The notes under the pieces were generated by a model. That model saw only the letters and a program-made list of their open reading frames with translations. It had not been told where the DNA came from and searched no databases. This document shows positions 17,667 to 27,095 of a stretch of DNA of 64,000 nucleotides, one piece after another (position 1 is the first letter of the stretch; every line of letters begins with the position of its first letter). The DNA comes from Acetobacteraceae bacterium. Lineage in GTDB: Bacteria; Pseudomonadota; Alphaproteobacteria; Acetobacterales; Acetobacteraceae. Location: positions 102,498 through 166,497 of the forward strand of contig PLSD01000028.1 in assembly GCA_003164135.1 (NCBI GenBank), given 5' to 3'. Position numbers and translations under genes: made by a program.

Positions 17667-18599
17667 TTACAATCCCAATCTGCGCCGCATTTCGGCTGCC
17701 GCCCACGGCGTGTCATCCAGTGGTTGCGTATCCCACAGCTCCAGTTTTCCGGCAAAATCGCGCACACGGCCGTCGGCCACCAGCCCGTCCATGAACGCGC
17801 CAATCCGCGTGGATTTCCCCGGCAGCCGCAGCAAATACACCGGCGCGGAGGTCGCCACCGCCTCGGAGGCCATGGAGACCGAATCCGCCGTGCAGAGAAT
17901 CGCATCGGCGCAGGCCAGCATGCCGAAATACGGGTTGTCACCGGTGCCGTCCCATATCCAGGCGCCCAGTGGCTCCAGCGTCTCGCGCAGAATTTTTACC
18001 ACCTCCGGCCCGGTGCGGCGGGAGGGCGTAATCACCACCCCGATTTTGTCACGCCGCATCAGCACCGCCAGTTGTTCGGCCAGCGCGACGCCCTGCGCGT
18101 GCTCAAACCGGTAGCGGCCGTTGCTGCCGCCCAGCAGCACCGCCAGCAACGGCCGCTTGTGCGGGGCGAACACCGGGGCCCATGCCTCCCGCTGCGCAGC
18201 GAGCCGCGCCTGCGTCACCCGGTGCAGCGCCGTGCGGGTCACGATCACATTCTCGCCGGTAATCCCATCGTGCCGCGCGGCCAGCACCAGGTCGAACTTC
18301 CGCAGGCTCATGCGCGGGTCCTGAATGGCCACCACCTTCACCCCCGGCCCGCGCAGGCTCGCCGCCACCCGCGCGCCGGCCCCGCCGCAGCCAATCACCA
18401 CGGCGGGCAGCGGCGGTGCATAGGCGTTTTCCCGCACGGCCCAGCGGATATTCGGCCACAACGTGACCGGCACCCGGTCCCACGGCGGGATAAACTCCAG
18501 CGTGCGCATATCCGGCACCATGGCGGCAGCCTCGGCCAGCCCCAGCGCCTGCGAGCGCAGTCCGGCGATATCAGTGCAAATAATTCTAGCAGTTACCAT
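17667..18599 (-). CDS. ELM1-family protein (mitochondrial-fission ELM1-like), GT-B-like
   Basis: The protein has 310 aa from the ATG at 18599 (MVTARIICTDIAGLRSQALG). The track start adds 25 residues that do not fit the family. Typical stretches are VIGCGGAGARVAASLR, VVAIQDPRMSLRKFDLVLAARHDGI, LLGGSNGRYRF, and the C-terminal CADAILCTADSVSMASEAVATSAPVYLLRLPG, which looks like a nucleotide-sugar-binding site of a GT-B enzyme. The eukaryotic name refers to a plant homologue; bacterial members have no proven function. It stands first in a two-gene unit with the 628-aa unknown protein. Confidence 0.85.
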   Translation of the reverse strand: MVTARIICTDIAGLRSQALGLAEAAAMVPDMRTLEFIPPWDRVPVTLWPNIRWAVRENAYAPPLPAVVIGCGGAGARVAASLRGPGVKVVAIQDPRMSLRKFDLVLAARHDGITGENVIVTRTALHRVTQARLAAQREAWAPVFAPHKRPLLAVLLGGSNGRYRFEHAQGVALAEQLAVLMRRDKIGVVITPSRRTGPEVVKILRETLEPLGAWIWDGTGDNPYFGMLACADAILCTADSVSMASEAVATSAPVYLLRLPGKSTRIGAFMDGLVADGRVRDFAGKLELWDTQPLDDTPWAAAEMRRRLGL

Positions 18600-18702
18600 G
18601 CGGCGGCTTTGCTGCGCGGCCGCGTCTGCGTCAATCCCGTGCAGCCCTGGCCCGCACAACCCTGGCGATTGCACCTTGCCGCAACATCGTTACACTGCCC
18701 CC

Positions 18703-19674
18703 ATGACTCCTGGCCCCACGCCGGCTGCTTTTGCCCTGAGTGACTCCGCCCTTCCCGCGGACGTGCCGGTATTTCCTGTCCATATCGAGACCCCGGACAT
18801 CTCCGCGTTCCGCGCGGGCAACACCGGCATCCCCGGCTTCACTACGCGGGACTCCGGCCAGCCCGGCCCGCATGTGGTCATCGTCAGCCTCATCCATGGC
18901 AACGAGATTGCCGGGGCGGCCATTCTCGCCGAGCTGCTGGCCGAAAATTTTATGCCGCTCGTTGGCAGTGTGACCTTCGGCTTCGCCAACCTCGCGGCGT
19001 TTGACCGTTTTGACCCGGCCAACCCGCTCACCTCGCGCTACGTTGAGGAGGATATGAACCGCGTCTGGGACGATATTCAGCTGTTCGGCGTGCGCCGCTC
19101 GCTGGAGCTGGACCGCGCGCGGGAAATCCGCCCGCTTATCGACACGGCCGATATCCTGCTGGACCTGCACACCATGCTCTGGCCCTCAGCCCCGGTGCTG
19201 CTCTGCGGCCCCACTGCCCAGGGGCGCGACCTCGCGTTGAGTCTGGCCACCCCGCCCACCGTGATCGCAGATTGCGGCCATGCCGGCGGCAAACGCCTGA
19301 TCGACTACGGCCGCTTCACCGAGGCCACCGGCATACTGGCCGAGACCGGCCAGCACTGGGAGCCCGCCGCCCTGCTGCAAACCCGCGCCACCGTGCGCGC
19401 CCTGTTACGCCAGACCGGCATGGAACTGGCGCCAACCCCCGCCCCCGCGCCGGTCACCTTTGCGCAGGTCACTCACACGATCACCGCGCGCACCAACCGC
19501 TTTGTGTTTCTCCAGGATTTTTGTGGCGGCGAGATCATCCCCGCTACGGACACGCTCATCGCGCATGATGGCGACGAGGAAATCCGCACCCCTTACGACA
19601 ACTGCATGCTGGTCATGCCCAGCCTGCGCGTCAGCCACGGTCACACTGCCGTGCGGTTGGCGCGGCTCGGTTAA
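18703..19674 (+). CDS. Succinylglutamate desuccinylase/aspartoacylase family zinc hydrolase
   Basis: The ATG at 18703 gives 323 aa; the track ORF adds 80 residues antisense to the ELM1 gene. The M14-type zinc site is visible: SLIHGNEIAG supplies His and Glu, and LLDLHTML supplies the second His. The protein probably removes an acyl group from an N-acyl amino acid or related amide; the exact substrate is not readable. The C-terminal beta domain (about 230-323) is as expected for the family. It overlaps the convergent cobA gene by 4 bp. Confidence 0.85.
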   Translation: MTPGPTPAAFALSDSALPADVPVFPVHIETPDISAFRAGNTGIPGFTTRDSGQPGPHVVIVSLIHGNEIAGAAILAELLAENFMPLVGSVTFGFANLAAFDRFDPANPLTSRYVEEDMNRVWDDIQLFGVRRSLELDRAREIRPLIDTADILLDLHTMLWPSAPVLLCGPTAQGRDLALSLATPPTVIADCGHAGGKRLIDYGRFTEATGILAETGQHWEPAALLQTRATVRALLRQTGMELAPTPAPAPVTFAQVTHTITARTNRFVFLQDFCGGEIIPATDTLIAHDGDEEIRTPYDNCMLVMPSLRVSHGHTAVRLARLG

Positions 19675-20429
19675 CCCTCGGCTTCCACGCGCAGCAACAC
19701 GTCGTCCAGTTCGTCGGGCATCTCCAGCGCCTCGCCGATCAGCACGATCACCGGCCCGGTGGCCTTCGCGCCCAGCACCAGCCCCGGCAGCGTGCCGATG
19801 GTGCCGCGCAAAACCCGCTGCCCTTCCAGGCTGGCACTTTCCACCGCCACCGCTGGCATATCCGGCGCCATCCCCGCCTCGATGAAATGCGCCGCCAGGC
19901 CGGGCAACGTCTGCCCGCCCATATACACCACCAGCGTGCCTCCGGATTTGGTCAGCGAGACCCAGTCATGTGCCGGCAGGCCACTTTCCGCGCCGTGCCC
20001 GGCGAGGAAATGCAGCGAACGCGCCACCTCCCGCTTGGTCAGCGAGCATTGCAGCACCGCCGCCGCGGCCGTCGCGGCCGTCACACCCGGCACCACTTCA
20101 AAGCTGATGCCAGCTCCGTGCAGCGCGTCCATTTCTTCAGTGGCGCGGCCAAAAACCATCGGGTCGCCGCCCTTCAGCCGCACCACATTCCTACCAGTAT
20201 GCGCCTGCGCCACCAGCAGCCGGCAAATCTCCATCTGGCTGGCCGAATGCTTGCCACAGCGCTTGCCGACATCGATGAGTTTCGCGCCGTGCCTGGCCAT
20301 TGCCACCACGCGTGGGTCCACCAGGCTGTCATACAGCACCACATCCGCCGCCGCGATCACCCGCGCGGCCTTCAACGTCAGCAATTCCGGATCACCGGGG
20401 CCAGCCCCCACCAGAAACACGCGCGTCAT
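19671..20429 (-). CDS. cobA: Uroporphyrinogen-III C-methyltransferase
   Basis: SUMT uses two SAM molecules to make precorrin-2, the branch point to sirohaem and cobalamin. The N-terminal signature VFLVGAGPGDPELLTLKAARV, then YDSLVDPRV, GKRCGKHSASQ, VRLKGGDPMVFGRATEE and VVPGVTAATAAAAVLQ are all intact. The ATG at 20429 with GGAG upstream gives 252 aa, the usual length of the single-domain enzyme; the ATG at 20444 would add five residues. No other cobalamin or sirohaem gene is adjacent. Confidence 0.95.
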   Translation of the reverse strand: MTRVFLVGAGPGDPELLTLKAARVIAAADVVLYDSLVDPRVVAMARHGAKLIDVGKRCGKHSASQMEICRLLVAQAHTGRNVVRLKGGDPMVFGRATEEMDALHGAGISFEVVPGVTAATAAAAVLQCSLTKREVARSLHFLAGHGAESGLPAHDWVSLTKSGGTLVVYMGGQTLPGLAAHFIEAGMAPDMPAVAVESASLEGQRVLRGTIGTLPGLVLGAKATGPVIVLIGEALEMPDELDDVLLRVEAEG

Positions 20430-20496
20430 CTCACACTCCAGCATTTTCCCGCCATATAGTGCGGGCGCGGCTAAAGCGTGAGTCCTAAAAGCGGGC

Positions 20497-21336
20497 CTAG
20501 GCCACCAGGGACAATTTCGCCGGCGGCAGTTTAATGGCGCTGACCAGCGCGCGCACCTCAGTCCGGGCCGCAATATGCGAAAGCCCCATGGCGATGCCGA
20601 TATTTGCCTCGCGCACGTCCATCAGCGTCAGCCCTTGCAGGTAGAGCTCCCGGAAAATCACGCGTTCGCCAAAGCCTTTCAACGTGCGGAAGCCGATCCG
20701 CTTGGCCAGCAGTTCCAGCGTCGCCCCCACGTCGCGCTTGTTACGCGCCTCGGAGGCGGCCAGCCGGTTGCGCATCACAATCCAGTCGATCTTGCCGCGG
20801 TCACGCGAAAAGCGGTTTTTGCGCGCCTCCCACACCATTTCCGAATAGATGCTGGGGTTAACGATGTCGTGGTTGTCCGGGTCCACTTTCGCCAGCATCG
20901 AAAAATCCACGAAACTGTCGTTGATCGGGGTAATCAGCGTGTCGGCATGCGAATGCCCGTAGCGGGAGAGATACGTATCCGCCCCCGGGCAATCGATCAC
21001 CACCACATCCATTCCTGAAAACTCACCCGCCGCGGCATCAAAGCGCTCCCGCTCCTCGGCCTCGGCCTCCACCCGGTTGTCCAGGCTGGAGCGATGCACG
21101 GAGCGGAACTCCGGCAATGGCAGGTCTATCCCCTTGCTCTCCACAAAATGCTTGCGCGCCGCCAGCGTGCCGGCCAGCGTGCCCTGGCGCGCATCCAAAT
21201 CCATGGCGCCAACGCGGTAGCCCTCGCGCAGTAGCGCCACGATAATGTGGATGGAACTGGTAGACTTGCCCGAGCCGCCTTTCTCATTGCCAAGCACAAT
21301 GACATAAGGACGCGATTGGGCAGACACGCTGGCCAT
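20497..21336 (-). CDS. mipZ: Division-plane positioning ATPase MipZ
   Basis: MipZ is a ParA-type ATPase of alphaproteobacteria. It is recruited by ParB at parS, forms a gradient from the pole and blocks FtsZ assembly away from midcell. The deviant Walker A motif NEKGGSGKSTSSIHI is near the N-terminus, then MDLDARQGTLAGTL, the Walker B region DVVVIDCPGADTYLSR, and ITPINDSFVDFSMLAKVD. The ATG at 21336 (MASVSAQSRPY) has GGAGAG 8 bp upstream; the track start is a TTG two codons earlier. The length of 279 aa fits. The promoter region carries four GANTC sites, and a parS site lies 11 kb away. Confidence 0.95.
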   Translation of the reverse strand: MASVSAQSRPYVIVLGNEKGGSGKSTSSIHIIVALLREGYRVGAMDLDARQGTLAGTLAARKHFVESKGIDLPLPEFRSVHRSSLDNRVEAEAEERERFDAAAGEFSGMDVVVIDCPGADTYLSRYGHSHADTLITPINDSFVDFSMLAKVDPDNHDIVNPSIYSEMVWEARKNRFSRDRGKIDWIVMRNRLAASEARNKRDVGATLELLAKRIGFRTLKGFGERVIFRELYLQGLTLMDVREANIGIAMGLSHIAARTEVRALVSAIKLPPAKLSLVA

Positions 21337-21348
21337 AGGCAACTCTCC

Positions 21349-21401
21349 GACTCGGGTTCAACCCCTGTTTACCCGAGTCACCCGATTCGAACCAAGGATT
21401 C
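21349..21401. promoter_or_regulatory. Cluster of four GANTC (CcrM methylation) sites upstream of mipZ
   Basis: GACTC at 21349, GAGTC at 21375, GATTC at 21384 and GATTC at 21397 fall within 53 bp between mipZ and the divergent Pr6Pr gene. A GANTC site is expected about once per 256 bp in random sequence. In Caulobacter, GcrA activates mipZ through a methylated GANTC in the promoter, and gcrA is in this window. The cluster is therefore a strong candidate for cell-cycle control of mipZ. Confidence 0.8.
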
Positions 21402-21456
21402 GTTGTAAGCGCGCGCGACGCCTGACTATAAGGTAGGCAAAAGGGAGACCAAACAA

Positions 21457-22065
21457 ATGCAGCCCTACCGCCTTACCGGCGCCGCCTCCGCCTGGTTCGC
21501 CGTGCTGGCCCAGTACGGTATCAGCATTTCGCAATCCGGCCTGGTGCCCGGCACCGTCATTTATTTCGCCTTCTTCACCATGCTGGGCAACATCCTGGTC
21601 GCCCTGGCCTTCACGGCACCCTTGCTGCCCGCCGGCCACCGCCCGGCGTTCTTCCTGCGCCCGGGCGTGCGTAGCGCCATCGGCGTGTACATCCTGGTCG
21701 TCGCCGTCATCTTCTATCTGCTGCTACGTAAAATCTATCACCCGTCCGGGCTCGGCTGGTTCGTCAACATCCAGCTCCACTACATCAACCCGCCGCTCTA
21801 TTTGCTGGACTGGGCGCTATTCGTGCCCAAGCGGGAGTTGCGTTTTGTACACATCCCGTTCTGGCTGATCTTCCCAGTCGCCTACGCCAGCTACACCATG
21901 CTGCACGGCGCATTCAGCGGCTTCTACCCCTACCCGTTCCTCAACGCCGCGACGCTCGGCTACACCCATGTGGGCATCAACATCGGCGGTCTCACCTTGC
22001 TGTTCGCCGGCGCCTCGGCCGGGTTCGTGGCGACTGGGAGGTACCTGCTTGCCGCTACTGACTGA
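21457..22065 (+). CDS. Pr6Pr family membrane protein
   Basis: This 202-aa protein has six hydrophobic helices. Family features include LAQYGISISQSG, FFTMLGNILVALAFTAPLL, HYINPPLYLLDWALF and the C-terminal GYTHVGINIGGLTLLFAGASAGF. The family (FAR-17a/AIG1-like) has conserved Thr and His residues, and eukaryotic relatives are lipid hydrolases; the bacterial role is unknown. It has a GGGAG-type ribosome binding site and is divergent from mipZ, so it shares the GANTC-rich region and might be co-regulated. Confidence 0.82.
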   Translation: MQPYRLTGAASAWFAVLAQYGISISQSGLVPGTVIYFAFFTMLGNILVALAFTAPLLPAGHRPAFFLRPGVRSAIGVYILVVAVIFYLLLRKIYHPSGLGWFVNIQLHYINPPLYLLDWALFVPKRELRFVHIPFWLIFPVAYASYTMLHGAFSGFYPYPFLNAATLGYTHVGINIGGLTLLFAGASAGFVATGRYLLAATD

Positions 22066-22447
22066 ATCCCGCGCCCGCCAAACAAATCCCCAGTAGCAGC
22101 GTCACGCCCATGTACAGGATAAAAAACCGATCATATCGCAGCGCCTCAAAAAATCGGCGCAGCATGGAGCTTGGCATTAGCAGCAGCATCGCCCCCTTCG
22201 CGGCAATCACCCAGCCAACCACGGTGACCGCTATGGGCAACACCCCGCCAGTCCATACATTATGGCCGAGTACCATCGCGATGCCGCCCATCAGGGCGAT
22301 CACCCCGGCGATCATGATCATCCCGGGATCATCCACCATGGCGTTGATCGTGCGAATGGTCTCGCGACGCCGCAGCAGCATCGCTGCGGCAATCACGACA
22401 CAATAAATTCCGATTAATTTAGCGAGAAAAACAGTAAGAAACGGCAT
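22055..22447 (-). CDS. Small integral membrane protein, unknown function
   Basis: The 130-aa protein has four hydrophobic helices. Between helices 1 and 2 is a polar stretch LLRRRETIRTINAMVDDPGMI, and the last loop has MLRRFFEALRYDRFFILYMG. The pattern resembles small uncharacterised membrane proteins of proteobacteria, but I cannot name a function. It overlaps the convergent Pr6Pr gene by 11 bp. The start has a GGGAG-type site on the minus strand. Confidence 0.7.
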   Translation of the reverse strand: MPFLTVFLAKLIGIYCVVIAAAMLLRRRETIRTINAMVDDPGMIMIAGVIALMGGIAMVLGHNVWTGGVLPIAVTVVGWVIAAKGAMLLLMPSSMLRRFFEALRYDRFFILYMGVTLLLGICLAGAGFSQ

Positions 22448-22533
22448 GGCACGCTCCCTTATCAGGCAACCTGCCTATACCGCCCCCAAAGCCCGGCTGT
22501 CATTGATTTTACGCAAGACAGTCGGAGTGGCAG

Positions 22534-23949
22534 CTATTTGCCGGTGAGAAGCCGCGCCACCAGTTCGCGCACGGTCGGGATGAAGCCGTTGGAGTAGAAC
22601 GGGTCCGTGCCGAACCGGCAGGCGTTATGCCCGGCGAACATCAAATTATTATCCAGCGCCGCTGCGTCATCCGGCGCGGCATGGGCAATGTCCTGCAAAG
22701 TCTTCTGGATGCAGAAGCTGCGCGGATCGGCTTTTTTGCCGTTGTCATAATCAGGCGGCGTCTGGCTCCAGTTGGAAAAGCGGCACTGGCTCAGGCAGGC
22801 CATGCAGTTCACCTGGTCGGTGTGGATTTCCTCGGCCTTCGCCGGGGTCACGAAGATCAGCGTGGAATCGGGGGTCCGCAGCGCATCAACAAAGCCCGCG
22901 GCTTCCCACTCCTTCACCCGGGCATAGTCAGGTGCGGTGAGGTACACGGAGCGCTTGCGCGCGCCCACGCCGTATTCCACCACATGTTCGCCAACCGGCT
23001 CGTGCGAATACGCCACCTGGCGCTCGTTACGGCCACGGAGTTCCTGAATGAAGCTGTTGTTCACGGCGGAGGAATAAAACCCGGTGGGGGAAAATTTATT
23101 CAGAAACACATCGCCCGGCTTCAATCTGCGCAGGCGCTCTTTCCAACTGTCTGGAATCGGGCTTTCCTTGGTCAGCAGCGGGCGGCTGCCGAACTGGAAG
23201 GCGATCGGCCCCAGCTCCGGGTTGCCAATCCAGTCTTCCCATTCCTCCAGCGCCCACACGCCGCCAGCCATGATAATTGGCGTCTCGCCGAGGCCGAACT
23301 CACGCATGATCTTGCGCAGCGCCAGCACGCGTGGAAACGGCGTCTCGGGGTTGTTCGGGTCTTCGCTGTTGGAAAGCCCGTTGTGCCCGCCGGCCAGCCA
23401 GGGGTCCTCGTACACCACGCCGCCGAGCAGGTCCGCGAATTTGGAATAGGCCCGCTTCCACAAGGCAGCGAACGCGCGGCCGGAGGAGACGATGGGGTAA
23501 TAATGCACGTTGAACTTGGCCGCGATTTCCCCCAGCCGGTAGGGCATTCCAGCGCCGCAGGTAATGCCGTTCACAATGCCTTTGGTGCGCTCCAGAATCC
23601 CGGTGACAACCCGCTCCGCGCCGCCCATTTCCCAAAGAACATTGGTATGGATGCGCCCCTTGCCGCCGGAAATGTCATAGGCGCGCTCCGCCTGGGCCAC
23701 GCCGCCGTCGATTGCGTAGGTAATCAGCTCCTCGTGCCGGTCACGCCGGGTTTTGCCGTGATATATTTGCGGGATCACCCGCCCCTGCGCATCGTAGCTG
23801 TCCGGGTTCACGCCGGAGAACGTCCCGGCCCCGCCGGCCGCGGCCCAATGGCCGGCAGTCACCCCGTTGGAGACCGCAACGCCCTTGCCCCCTTCTACCA
23901 GGGGCAGAATTTCAGTCCCGCCCATGCGGATGGCATTGATAAGCTTCAT
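22534..23949 (-). CDS. NAD(P)H-dependent flavin oxidoreductase, nitronate-monooxygenase-like, with Cys-rich C-terminus
   Basis: The protein has 471 aa, longer than typical nitronate monooxygenases of about 320-370 aa. The TIM-barrel core shows AAAGGAGTFSGVNPDSYD, NGITCGAGMPYRL, ADLLGGVVYEDPWLAGGHNG, PIIMAGGVW and IAFQFGSRPLLT, which fit FMN binding. After about residue 380 comes an extra segment with NCMACLSQCRFSNW and further cysteines (SFCIQ, HNACRFG), possibly a metal or Fe-S site. Substrate is unknown. It is divergent from enolase, with 200 bp between. Confidence 0.8.
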   Translation of the reverse strand: MKLINAIRMGGTEILPLVEGGKGVAVSNGVTAGHWAAAGGAGTFSGVNPDSYDAQGRVIPQIYHGKTRRDRHEELITYAIDGGVAQAERAYDISGGKGRIHTNVLWEMGGAERVVTGILERTKGIVNGITCGAGMPYRLGEIAAKFNVHYYPIVSSGRAFAALWKRAYSKFADLLGGVVYEDPWLAGGHNGLSNSEDPNNPETPFPRVLALRKIMREFGLGETPIIMAGGVWALEEWEDWIGNPELGPIAFQFGSRPLLTKESPIPDSWKERLRRLKPGDVFLNKFSPTGFYSSAVNNSFIQELRGRNERQVAYSHEPVGEHVVEYGVGARKRSVYLTAPDYARVKEWEAAGFVDALRTPDSTLIFVTPAKAEEIHTDQVNCMACLSQCRFSNWSQTPPDYDNGKKADPRSFCIQKTLQDIAHAAPDDAAALDNNLMFAGHNACRFGTDPFYSNGFIPTVRELVARLLTGK

Positions 23950-24062
23950 TATCCGAAAACCTCGTCCTGGCTATTAGTCCATCCCCTTGGAGGACGCGCC
24001 TACATATTCAGCCCTTCTATTACCAGATTGACACACGGCGTGAAGTGGGGGCACCCATTTAG

Positions 24063-25427
<1,365 letters not shown>

Positions 25428-25449
25428 TTTCTCGCTTCACCACAATCGC

Positions 25450-25485
25450 AAAAGCCCCGGTGGTCCGTCGCCGGGGCTTTTATTT
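25450..25485 (+). terminator. Rho-independent terminator of eno
   Basis: A perfect 11-bp stem AAAAGCCCCGG / CCGGGGCTTTT with a 10-nt loop is followed by TTTTATTTT. Confidence 0.92.
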
Positions 25486-25559
25486 TGCCCGGCACTTCGT
25501 TGACAAGGCATCATGCACCCCAGCACAGTCGCGTACTCGCGGCGGAAAGCATTCAGCCT

Positions 25560-26444
25560 ATGTCAAAAGCGGCCATCACTTTTCTTCTTCTCGCCGGGTT
25601 GAGCGTTTCGCCTCTCACCGGCTTTTGCGCGATGGCAGAACAGCCCGGTAGTGCCGGTGTATTTCCCTGGAAAGCCGGAGACCGGCCGCCGCTCGTCGAT
25701 GGCCTGCAACTCGGCGAGCCGGAGGCCAAGGTTAAAGCGCAGATTGGTCAACCCGATGAGACACTGCCCATCGGCGACACGCCCGATGATGGCTATTTTC
25801 TTAAATACCCGGCTAAAGGCATGTCCCTTTCAATCACCCCATCGGATGGCCTCTCCATCATCAGCCTCGACAAGCCCAATTCCGGCGAGATCGGCGGCAT
25901 CGCCGTGGGTGAAAATGTAAATGACCTTGTTGCCGCATGGGGGCAGCCGCAAACAATTAACGGCACCACCGGCAGTTATAGCGCGGGTGACTGGGGCGTC
26001 GTGGTCAATCTGGACAGCACGAGCACAAGCGTCGTGAGCCTGATTCTCGGCTACAACCAGAATAAGTTCGCCATGCCGGTCAATCCACTGCCATCCTCGG
26101 CCAGAATTCTGCCAAACAACGAGACCTCCAGCACCGTGCAGCATGTGCTCCCCTTCACGGCCGCGCAAAATGCCGATGGCGCTCGCTGGGTCTGGTTTAT
26201 TGTCAACCAGGAGGTTCATGTTCCCTATGTCGCCGCCGCGGATTTTCCTAAAAGTCCTAACTGGCGGGCGGTACCGCCGGGCAGCGCGCCACAGGACGGC
26301 GATGTGGCATGGTGGCCGGGTTACGTGACAATCTATGCCGCCGAAAAAAATGCCTACTATTCAGCGGAAGGCACAATTCCGGCTGCCACGCTCAACGCGC
26401 ATCGTGGCGTCCCAGTTTTCTACCGGCTCTGGGGCAATCACTAA
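25560..26444 (+). CDS. Secreted protein with OmlA-like repeats and a diverged NlpC/P60-like C-terminus
   Basis: The ATG at 25560 opens a signal peptide (MSKAAITFLLLAGLSVSPLTGFCA); the track start is 25 codons upstream. The mature protein of about 270 aa has two segments resembling OmlA/BamE-type motifs, LGEPEAKVKAQIGQPDE and VGENVNDLVAAWGQPQ. The C-terminal 90 residues read like an NlpC/P60 hydrolase. However, the expected catalytic Cys position falls in ADGARWVWFIV, and the usual GHVGIY is GYVTIY, so Cys and His both seem lost. It may bind rather than cut cell wall. This domain call is by eye and moderate. Confidence 0.65.
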   Translation: MSKAAITFLLLAGLSVSPLTGFCAMAEQPGSAGVFPWKAGDRPPLVDGLQLGEPEAKVKAQIGQPDETLPIGDTPDDGYFLKYPAKGMSLSITPSDGLSIISLDKPNSGEIGGIAVGENVNDLVAAWGQPQTINGTTGSYSAGDWGVVVNLDSTSTSVVSLILGYNQNKFAMPVNPLPSSARILPNNETSSTVQHVLPFTAAQNADGARWVWFIVNQEVHVPYVAAADFPKSPNWRAVPPGSAPQDGDVAWWPGYVTIYAAEKNAYYSAEGTIPAATLNAHRGVPVFYRLWGNH

Positions 26445-26575
26445 CCCCTAAATTCCTTCATTGCGCCGCGCCACAAAAACCCGGTAGACTAGGAGTCGTG
26501 GTGGAGAAACGCTCCCGGCACTAGGGCTAGAGTCGTCTCCTCCCGCTTGGACCACCTCTGGATCAGGAGACTCCC

Positions 26576-27082
26576 ATGCCGAGCCTCGCTCTTTCCTTCG
26601 AAAACGCCTCTGTTGCCAACCCGCTTGACCTGGTCGAGCAGGTCATCTCCGCCAATGACTGGGCTTTCGACCGCCGTTCCGACTCCGACATGGCCGCCGA
26701 AGCCCCCGGCAAATGGTGTGACTACAGCCTGTATTTCTGCTGGTCGGACGAAATTTCCGTCATGCATTTCTCCTGTGCCTTCGAGCTGAAATCCCCGGTA
26801 AAACGCCGCGGCGCGCTGTACGAGTTGCTGGCCAAAGCTAACGAACGCCTGTGGATCGGCCATTTCGGCATGGACGAGGATACCGGCATGCCGATTTACC
26901 GCCATTCGGTACTGCTGCGCGGCACCCCTAGCGCCTCGGAGGAATCCATCGAGGATTTGGTCGACATCGCCATCACCGAATGCGAGCGCTTCTTCCCCGC
27001 TTTCCAGTTCACGCTCTGGGAAGGAAAATCTCCCAGCGACGCCCTGGAAGCCGCCATGCTGGAATGTGCCGGCGAGGCGTGA
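26576..27082 (+). CDS. YbjN domain-containing protein
   Basis: The 168-aa protein has AGGAG 6 bp before the ATG. It shows the YbjN pattern: an N-terminal segment VEQVISANDWAFDRRSDSDM, the strand region YSLYFCWSDEISVMHFSCAFEL, then RRGALYELLAKANERLWIGHFGMDEDTGMPIYRH and a C-terminal helix pair. YbjN proteins resemble type III secretion chaperones in fold and affect stress or motility regulation in enterobacteria; the role here is unknown. proC begins 13 bp later, so the two may be co-transcribed. Confidence 0.87.
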   Translation: MPSLALSFENASVANPLDLVEQVISANDWAFDRRSDSDMAAEAPGKWCDYSLYFCWSDEISVMHFSCAFELKSPVKRRGALYELLAKANERLWIGHFGMDEDTGMPIYRHSVLLRGTPSASEESIEDLVDIAITECERFFPAFQFTLWEGKSPSDALEAAMLECAGEA

Positions 27083-27095
27083 TACCCCGCCACGC

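Noticed and set aside
16138-18114. 658-aa plus-strand ORF
   Set aside because: It is antisense to the 628-aa unknown and ELM1-like genes, is rich in His, Arg and Pro, and has no family motifs: a high-GC shadow frame.
21375-21405. tRNA-like T-loop sequence (GATTCGAACC) on the minus strand
   Set aside because: The flanking bases do not form a T-stem or an acceptor stem; the sequence is explained by the GANTC cluster.
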